Shown: in pieces, positions 55,907 to 61,510 of the stretch
How the letters are laid out: the number at the start of each line of letters is the position of its first letter
Numbering within the stretch: position 1 is the stretch's first letter
DNA from: Dechloromonas sp.
GTDB lineage: Bacteria > Pseudomonadota > Gammaproteobacteria > Burkholderiales > Rhodocyclaceae
Direction: 5' to 3'
DNA length: 61,510 bases
Assembly (NCBI GenBank): GCA_017302355.1
Contig: JAFLDQ010000003.1
Span: 1 to 61,510, forward strand
Notes under the pieces: model-generated
Seen by the model: the letters and a program-made list of their open reading frames with translations, nothing else
What the model was told of the DNA's origin: nothing
The model's database searches: none
Made by a program: the position numbers and the translations under genes

Positions 55907-58900
55907 ATGACAGACGCCCCTTCCGGAAGCTTCTCCGACGAATCCGTGCGGCCGCTGCTCGAACTCGGCCGCACCGACCCGGCCCCGGAAGTCCGCCTCG
56001 CCGCCCTGACGGCGGCCTCGCGCTTCCCGCTCGGACCGGCAGCCTGGCGCAATCTGGCCGAGGCCTGCCCGCAGATGGTCGGCACGGCGCCCGCAGGTTC
56101 GCCGGTGCGCCGGGCAGCCTTGACCTTCGCGGTCGACGTCCCTCTCCTCTCGGTACGACAGGAGCTCCGCCGGATGGCCGAGGATCCGGCCGAACCCGAC
56201 CGCGACGCCATCGCCTCGGCCCTCGCGGAAGCGGGCGACCCGTCACGCATCCGCGCCCTGGTCGAACGCGCGGCCAGCGGCGATCCGGATGCCTTCCGCC
56301 TGCTGGCCATCGCCCCTCTTGAAGACACCTCGCTGACCCCCGCCGACCTGCCGCCCTGCCCCGAGGCGGCATTCTGGCGTGCCCTGGCGATCGGTCGACT
56401 CGGCGGCTTCGCCGCGCTCGAGGATGTTTTCGCCCCCGAAGCCCCGGAACCCGACCTGTTCTGGGGCAGCCCGTGGACCGCCTACGACCGCATCGCGACG
56501 ATTCGCCCGATCCCCGAACCGCTGCGCGATGCACTTGAACGCCTGCTCGCCGGCCTCGACCGGCCGGACACACCATTGCCCCATGAACTCCTCCGCGCCC
56601 TGCGCCTGACCGTCTGGGCCGCCACTGGCATGGCCGATGCGCAAGGCTATCCACTGCCCCCGCCGCGCCCCTTCGCGCCGGTTACGGCCCCCGAGCCGTT
56701 CCGCACCACCAAGGGGGTGACGAGCGTCCTGACGGCGCACATGGGCGCCCGCCAACCCGAACACGACGATGGCCAGATCGCCTGGATGATCGCCGATACG
56801 CCCGGCGATCGCCTGATCGGCGAGGTTGTCGCGCTCGTCCGGCGCGACTGGCCGGCGACGGTGCGCGTGCGCCTGCTCGACATCCTCGGCAAGACCGCCG
56901 ACTGCCAGGCCGGCTGCGCCCCCACGCCATTCCGCGGGGCGGGAGGCGGTGCGACACCCGCACTCCGGCGCGACCTGATCGACGACCGGCTGCGCAGCAG
57001 CGCCCGGCCGCCGAGCCCGCCAGCGCCGTCCGCACCGGCCAGTCGTCCGCGCGAAATCGCCTTCGACATGTCCGGCGCCGGCGATCTCCTTTCGGCCAGC
57101 CGCTCGGCGCCAACCGCGGCGCCCCCTGCCTCCCCCGCGCCCGGCGCGGGAAGCGTCGAATACCATGCCGCCAGCCGTGGCGCACCGCCCCCACCTCCCG
57201 TTCAAGCCACGCCGCCGGATACCGACGAGCGCCGCGTCCGGGCGCGGATACTCCATGCCGGCCAGAAACGCGATACCTTCGTTGCCGGCGCCGCCAACAC
57301 CATCCGCTGCTGGGTCGGCCTGCCGGAGGACGACGGCGCGGCCACCTCGGATACGGCGATCCCAACCGTTCCCATCCCCGCGCGGGGCCTGGAACTCACC
57401 GTCGAGCTGTGCTGGGAGGATCAGCGCGCCAGCACCACGCTGCTGCTCCCCGCCTCGCGCGGCGCGCGCAGCGGCGATTGCGATCTGCACATCGAGGTGC
57501 CCGCCGACAAGGCCTACGTCAGCGCCGAGATCATGTTCCGTTATCGCGGGCGCTGCTTCGAGGCGGTCCGGATCGAAGCGGCGGCGCTGGCCCCCGGCGA
57601 GCAGCCCAGACCGCGCGATATCCTGCGCATCAGCACCCAGCTCAGCCGCCGCGAGGTCATCGCCATTGAAGACGCCAAGCCGTGTGATGCAACCCTCGTT
57701 TACGGCCAGGCGCCGGCGCCGGGGCAACCCGTGCCTCCCAAGGGCAGCCTGCGTGTCTTCGACGGCTCCGGCGGACGCGACTACAGGTTCGATCCGCCGG
57801 GCCAGGCCATCGAAAACCTCAACGCCGCGCTCTTCTCGACCGAGAAGTCGCTGGTTCGCCGTCGGGCCGCCACGCCAGGCAGCGAAGCCGCGCTGGATGT
57901 CACCGACGAGGAAGTCCGCGTCCTGTTGCGCGACATGGCGCGTTTCGGCGCCAGCCTCTACAACCAGCTTGACCTACAGGAATTTCGCGACCCTGGCGAC
58001 CGCATCCAGTTCCTGACCTTCGACCCCGACATCGTGCTGCCGCTCGAATTCGTCTACGACCGCGGTTTCCCGGTCGATGCCGCCCCCCTCTGCGATGGCT
58101 GGCGGACAGCACTGGACGCCGACACCGGCATCTGCCCCGCCTGCGGCAACGCCCCGTTGACGCCCAAGGAGCGGAGCCACGCGAAAACCATCTGCCCGCT
58201 CGGCTTCTGGTCGCTGCGCAAGGTCATCGAGCGCCTGAATCCCGATAGTGCCGCCAGCGCCTCCGCCCCGACGGTGGATCGCCGCCGCCTGCCGGCCATC
58301 GACTCGGCCGTTTTCGCCAGTAGCAACAAGGTGCCAGAAGAGGAGCGGACAGCCACCTGGACAACGATCCGGGGACAGATTGCCAAAGCGACCCTCGCCC
58401 GCCATTGGGACGAGTGGTACGACGCGGTACAGAAGCACCCCCGCCTGCTGATCGCGCTGCCGCATCATGACCTGGAGAATGTGGAAGACTTTCTCGAAAT
58501 CGGCGACGAAGGCTTCGGTCTCGATCTTGCCCGGCTGCGGCGCGGCCAGATTCGCCCGGAATACGTCAACCCGGACGGCCGCGAGCCGGGACCCATCCTG
58601 TTGTTGCTCGGTTGCCGGACCGGCGCCGAATCGGAACTCGGCTACGTCCAGCTGGTGCGCGAATTCCAGAAGCTCAAGACCGCCATCGTCCTCGGCACCC
58701 TGGCCCAGATCCTCGGGCGCCATGCGGCGCCGCTCGCCCGCGAACTGGTGACGCAGCTGATCGAGGTCAACGACCCGGAGGCCGACTTCGGCTCCCTGAT
58801 GCGCCGCGTCCGCCGCCGCATGCTGGGCCGGGGCTATCTGCTTTCCCTCTGCCTGATCGCCCTCGGCGACGCCGAATGGCGGCTGACGCCGACGCCGCGG

Positions 58901-58927
58901 CCGGCGTCCGCCGCCCCCTCGCCGTAG
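55907..58927 (+). CDS. HEAT-repeat and CHAT-protease-like protein
   Basis: This 1006-residue protein has an N-terminal helical repeat region of HEAT type (DPAPEVRLAALTAASRFPLG and later repeats, to about 360), a Pro/Ala/Ser-rich linker (about 365-440), a beta-rich domain (about 445-600, VRARILHAGQKRDTFVAG, CWVGLPEDD, FRYRGRCFEAVRIEAAAL) and a C-terminal part that fits a CHAT caspase-like protease: LPLEFVYDRGFPVD, a Cys cluster (CPACGN and CPLGFWSLRKVIERL), LLIALPHHDLEN with H853/H854, LLLLGCRTGAESE with C903, and AIVLGTLAQILGRHAA. The His and Cys positions match a catalytic dyad. I infer a protease or protease-like signalling subunit. Starts at ATG 55907 with GAGGGA 6 nt upstream. Confidence 0.72.
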   Translation: MTDAPSGSFSDESVRPLLELGRTDPAPEVRLAALTAASRFPLGPAAWRNLAEACPQMVGTAPAGSPVRRAALTFAVDVPLLSVRQELRRMAEDPAEPDRDAIASALAEAGDPSRIRALVERAASGDPDAFRLLAIAPLEDTSLTPADLPPCPEAAFWRALAIGRLGGFAALEDVFAPEAPEPDLFWGSPWTAYDRIATIRPIPEPLRDALERLLAGLDRPDTPLPHELLRALRLTVWAATGMADAQGYPLPPPRPFAPVTAPEPFRTTKGVTSVLTAHMGARQPEHDDGQIAWMIADTPGDRLIGEVVALVRRDWPATVRVRLLDILGKTADCQAGCAPTPFRGAGGGATPALRRDLIDDRLRSSARPPSPPAPSAPASRPREIAFDMSGAGDLLSASRSAPTAAPPASPAPGAGSVEYHAASRGAPPPPPVQATPPDTDERRVRARILHAGQKRDTFVAGAANTIRCWVGLPEDDGAATSDTAIPTVPIPARGLELTVELCWEDQRASTTLLLPASRGARSGDCDLHIEVPADKAYVSAEIMFRYRGRCFEAVRIEAAALAPGEQPRPRDILRISTQLSRREVIAIEDAKPCDATLVYGQAPAPGQPVPPKGSLRVFDGSGGRDYRFDPPGQAIENLNAALFSTEKSLVRRRAATPGSEAALDVTDEEVRVLLRDMARFGASLYNQLDLQEFRDPGDRIQFLTFDPDIVLPLEFVYDRGFPVDAAPLCDGWRTALDADTGICPACGNAPLTPKERSHAKTICPLGFWSLRKVIERLNPDSAASASAPTVDRRRLPAIDSAVFASSNKVPEEERTATWTTIRGQIAKATLARHWDEWYDAVQKHPRLLIALPHHDLENVEDFLEIGDEGFGLDLARLRRGQIRPEYVNPDGREPGPILLLLGCRTGAESELGYVQLVREFQKLKTAIVLGTLAQILGRHAAPLARELVTQLIEVNDPEADFGSLMRRVRRRMLGRGYLLSLCLIALGDAEWRLTPTPRPASAAPSP

Positions 58928-58954
58928 CCCCCCCACCTGAAAGGCTATCTGCCC

Positions 58955-60145
58955 ATGTTCCGCATCGAGATGCTCCCCGCCGCCCACGGCGACTGCCTGT
59001 GGCTCGAATACGGCAGCAGCCGGGAAATCCATCGCATCCTGATCGACGGCGGCCCGGGCCATGCCTACCCGGCCCTGCGCGAACGCATCCTGCACCTGCC
59101 CGCCGACGAGCGCCGCTTCGACCTGCTCGTCATCACCCACATCGATGCCGACCACATCGAGGGCATCATCCGCCTGCTGCTCGACGCCGAAGCGCTTGAC
59201 TGCCGTTTCGACCGCATCTGGTTCAACGGCCGCGACCAGCTCAATGCCGTTCCCGACCCCGCCGGCGAACCTCTGGGCGGCGTTCAGGGTGAGTACCTTG
59301 GCATGCTGATCGCCGACTACGAGCAGCGCACCGGCACGCAAGTGTGGAACCTTGGCTTTGCCGACCGCCTGGCCGCCATCGACCGCAGCAAACCCGCGCT
59401 GCCCGAAGTCGACCTTCCCGGCGGCTGCCGGCTCACCCTGCTGTCACCCGATCACGAGCGTCTGCTTGATCTCAAGGACAAATGGGCCGACGAACTGAAA
59501 GCCGCCAGGATGCGCTCGGGCAGCATTGCACAACTGCGCGAGCGGCTCGCCGACAGCCGCTCCCTGCGTCCGCTCGGCGACGTGCTCGGTGCAGACGAAG
59601 AATTTGATTTCAACGGGTCTGACAGCGACGAGACGGACATCGGCTTCGCCGACACGCTCGGCGGCGGCGCCGGCGAACCCGGCGCCAATGCCCCGTTCGG
59701 CGGCGACCCCGGCCGCGCCAACGGCAGCAGCATCGCGCTGCTGCTCGAATACCCGGCGGCGAAACCGGAGGTGCGCCTGGTGCTCGCCGGCGACGCCTGG
59801 GCTTCGGTGCTCGAAGCTTCGCTCGACCGCCTGCTGGCGCCGGGCGACCGCCTCGCCGTCGACGGCTTCAAGCTGCCCCACCACGGCAGCGTCGCCAACG
59901 TCAGCGAGTCGCTGCTCGCCAGGCTGCGTTGTCCCAACTACCTGATTTCGACCAACGGCGCGATCTTCAGGCATCCGCACGCCCGTTGTGTCGAACTGTT
60001 GCTCAAGGCGCACGGCGGCCCCGGCAAACCCCGGCTGCACTTCAACTACCTTGTGGCCTCCACCGAGGCGTGGAGCCACAAGGCCGACCAGGTCGCCCGA
60101 GGCTACCTCGCATTTCACCCCAAGGGCCTGTCGCTGACCTTCTGA
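58955..60145 (+). CDS. Metallo-beta-lactamase-fold protein (ComEC/Rec2-like)
   Basis: This 396-residue protein has MLPAAHGDCLWLEYG, LIDGGPG, the metal-site motif LVITHIDADHIEGIIRLLL, VLAGDAW and LPHHGSVANVS, as in the MBL family of ComEC C-terminal domains and related hydrolases. The canonical HxHxDH reads HIDADH here, with Asp in place of the second His, which is common in this subgroup. A low-complexity acidic/Gly-rich loop lies around 220-255. It is the third gene of the patatin-CHAT-MBL set, 27 nt after the second, with AAAGG upstream. Nuclease or phosphodiesterase activity is a guess from the fold. Confidence 0.85.
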   Translation: MFRIEMLPAAHGDCLWLEYGSSREIHRILIDGGPGHAYPALRERILHLPADERRFDLLVITHIDADHIEGIIRLLLDAEALDCRFDRIWFNGRDQLNAVPDPAGEPLGGVQGEYLGMLIADYEQRTGTQVWNLGFADRLAAIDRSKPALPEVDLPGGCRLTLLSPDHERLLDLKDKWADELKAARMRSGSIAQLRERLADSRSLRPLGDVLGADEEFDFNGSDSDETDIGFADTLGGGAGEPGANAPFGGDPGRANGSSIALLLEYPAAKPEVRLVLAGDAWASVLEASLDRLLAPGDRLAVDGFKLPHHGSVANVSESLLARLRCPNYLISTNGAIFRHPHARCVELLLKAHGGPGKPRLHFNYLVASTEAWSHKADQVARGYLAFHPKGLSLTF

Positions 60146-60285
60146 GCACGGGCAAATCGCCGGCATTTTCGCCGTCGACCGCAACCGGCGCCGACGCCGG
60201 CAATCCGGCGCGCCAACCGGGGGTCTTGCGGCAACGGCCTCGCCGTGGCGTCCGCGACACGATCGACAGCAAGGCACGCTGGCGC

Positions 60286-61155
60286 TCAAACCGCCGCCGT
60301 CGCCAGCGGATGGCGGCCGAACCAGTCCAGCGCCGCAGCGGCGACCGCCTCCGGGCGCTGCAACGGTATCCAGTGGCCGCAATCGTCGATGCGACGATAC
60401 TCCCAGGCGCCGTCGACGAGCTTGCCCGAATCCCGCATCTGCGCCTCGGTCAGGTAACGGTCGCCGCTACTCCACATCCCCAGGGTCGGCACGGCGCAGC
60501 GCGGCCAGGCACCGAACAGAACGCCCATCAGGTTGGCGCGGTACCAGTTCATTCCCGCCGTCAGCCGGCCCGGGCGCGACATGTCGCGAACGACCGCGTC
60601 GTGGTGAGGATGGCCGGCCGCCAGCCAGTTGCGCAGTCCATGTCCCCGATTGCGCAGGAACCAGGCTTCGGCCAGGCCGCGGAACTGGAAGCCCAGCACG
60701 TACAGACCCTTGCCGATCTTCTGCGCGAATCCGGCGCGCCCGTAAGCCTGCGGATGGCCGACCGAAACCGCCACGAGGTCGCGCACCCGCGCGGGATGGG
60801 CAAGGGCAAGACACCAGCCGATGACGGCGCCCCAGTCATGTCCGATCACATGCACCGGGCCGGCGATCCCCAGCGCGGCGAGCAGGCGCGGGATGTCGGC
60901 GACGATGGCGTCGATCCGGTAATTCGCGACCCCCGCCGGCGCGTCGGATTCGCCGAAGCCGCGCTGGTCGAAGGCGATCACGCGGTAGCCGGCGGCGACC
61001 AGCTGCGGGGTGACGTCCCGCCAGACGGTCAACGAATCGGGAAATCCGTGCAGCAACAGCACCGGCTCACCCTCCCCGGCGACCTGCGCGTTCAGGGTGA
61101 CATCGCCGACGCGGATGCGCAGCGGCGTTTCGGCTTTCATCGGCGCGTCGGTCAT
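60286..61155 (-). CDS. Alpha/beta hydrolase, epoxide hydrolase-like
   Basis: This 289-residue enzyme has the oxyanion motif LLLHGFPDSLTVWRD, GFGESDAPAG, the nucleophile elbow VIGHDWGAVIGW (Asp, as in epoxide and haloalkane hydrolases), a cap domain with a YRANLMG segment and the catalytic His in CGHWIPLQRPE. Asp as nucleophile favours an epoxide hydrolase. Two starts are possible, ATG 61155 and ATG 61140. It is convergent with the MBL gene. Confidence 0.88.
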   Translation of the reverse strand: MTDAPMKAETPLRIRVGDVTLNAQVAGEGEPVLLLHGFPDSLTVWRDVTPQLVAAGYRVIAFDQRGFGESDAPAGVANYRIDAIVADIPRLLAALGIAGPVHVIGHDWGAVIGWCLALAHPARVRDLVAVSVGHPQAYGRAGFAQKIGKGLYVLGFQFRGLAEAWFLRNRGHGLRNWLAAGHPHHDAVVRDMSRPGRLTAGMNWYRANLMGVLFGAWPRCAVPTLGMWSSGDRYLTEAQMRDSGKLVDGAWEYRRIDDCGHWIPLQRPEAVAAAALDWFGRHPLATAAV

Positions 61156-61228
61156 CGCCGCTTTCCAGGGGAAAGGACCCATTATAGGGGAGAGTCGCCA
61201 TGGCCAATGACCGCCGCCACATGTTTGC

Positions 61229-61510
61229 AGGGCAATCGCATGAATCTTATACAAGACCGAGGAGTTGAGCGCGGTAGGAGTCGGATGTTGCGGCGATGAG
61301 TCGTCGGACTTTGAGTCCGCCCTTGCGCGTGACGGGATCGAGGCGGATGAGGTTGAGGGCGAAATGGCGCATGATGGCGAAGTTGTGGGCGGCGTGCTGG
61401 GTTCGGGCGCGCATCTGGTCGTCGCCAAAGATGACATCCATGCACCAGTGCAAGCTGTTTTCGACCCGCCAGTGCTGACGAATCGACCGGTTCAGGCGTG
61501 CTGCATCGGC
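61229..61510 (-). mobile_element. ISAs1-family insertion sequence, one end only
   Basis: The end of an element of the ISAs1 family enters from the right edge. CAGGGCAATCGCATGAATC at 61229 is likely the terminal inverted repeat. The other end lies outside the window. Confidence 0.55.
61247..61510 (-). CDS. ISAs1-family transposase, C-terminal part
   Basis: The minus frame, open to the window edge, reads RQHWRVENSLHWCMDVIFGD, then DQMRARTQHAAHNFAIMRHF, then ALNLIRLDPVTRKGGLKVRR. The VENSLHW...D-V-F-x-D-D pattern is the conserved end of ISAs1 transposases. The N-terminal two thirds are beyond the edge, so integrity cannot be judged. Confidence 0.9.
   Translation of the reverse strand, partial: ADAARLNRSIRQHWRVENSLHWCMDVIFGDDQMRARTQHAAHNFAIMRHFALNLIRLDPVTRKGGLKVRRLIAATSDSYRAQLLGLV

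Noticed and set aside
54511..56328. 605-residue minus-strand frame opposite bfd and patatin
   Set aside because: Antisense shadow; the plus-strand genes carry complete motifs and ribosome-binding sites.

Overview
This is a GC-rich bacterial chromosome segment. It looks like a betaproteobacterium, most plausibly Rhodocyclaceae (Accumulibacter/Dechloromonas-like). The reasons are the gene orders lepA-lepB-DUF4845-rnc-era-reco-pdxJ-acpS-nagZ and plsX-fabH-fabD-fabG-acpP-fabF behind rpmF, and an EarP/EF-P pair in which EF-P carries Arg32. I assign the family by inference from synteny and cannot name a species.

Layout. 1-9375 is the end of a type III CRISPR-cas operon: a gene tail, csx16, a csx16-CARF-nuclease fusion and cas6, running directly into an array of 94 repeats. 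The cas6 stop codon lies inside repeat 1. No cas1, cas2, cas10 or effector RAMP genes are in view; they may lie to the left. 9431-17497 holds creA, a cupin, pgsA, uvrC, a family-5 UDG, earP-efp, nagZ, acpS and pdxJ. The pdxJ/recO junction (17498-18566) is disturbed by a higB remnant with an intact higA-like antitoxin and a 159-bp imperfect palindrome. 18567-27498 is one minus-strand block from recO to rpoE. It contains a signal peptidase I with a complete AAA ATPase spliced into its cytoplasmic loop, and an rpoE-rseC-degP cluster with no rseA or rseB. 27672-29658 is nadB and ygfX; 29693-35793 is the fatty-acid/phospholipid cluster with rpmF and yceD; 35849-48770 holds maf, an RsmI-like methylase, sppA, a Rieske protein, gph, rluC, rne, a low-molecular-weight phosphatase, uvrB, tyrB and an AsmA-like protein.

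48852-51870 is an insertion zone behind tRNA-Asn: an integrase-like tail, a decayed IS630 element and an IS3 element. After it come DUF1622, an RlmA-type methyltransferase, two complementary bacterioferritin subunits and bfd. 54868-60145 is a three-gene set encoding a patatin-like lipase, a HEAT/CHAT-protease-like protein and a metallo-beta-lactamase-fold protein, which I regard as a candidate conflict (defence) system. The window ends with an alpha/beta hydrolase and part of an ISAs1 element.

The strongest candidates for something undescribed are: (1) the csx16 plus csx16-CARF-nuclease pair, with cas6 reading into a leaderless array whose spacers appear antisense to phage mRNAs; (2) the LepB-ATPase fusion; (3) the patatin/CHAT/MBL operon. 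All functions are inferred from sequence recognition by eye; no database search was run, and repeat counts and boundaries were counted by hand.
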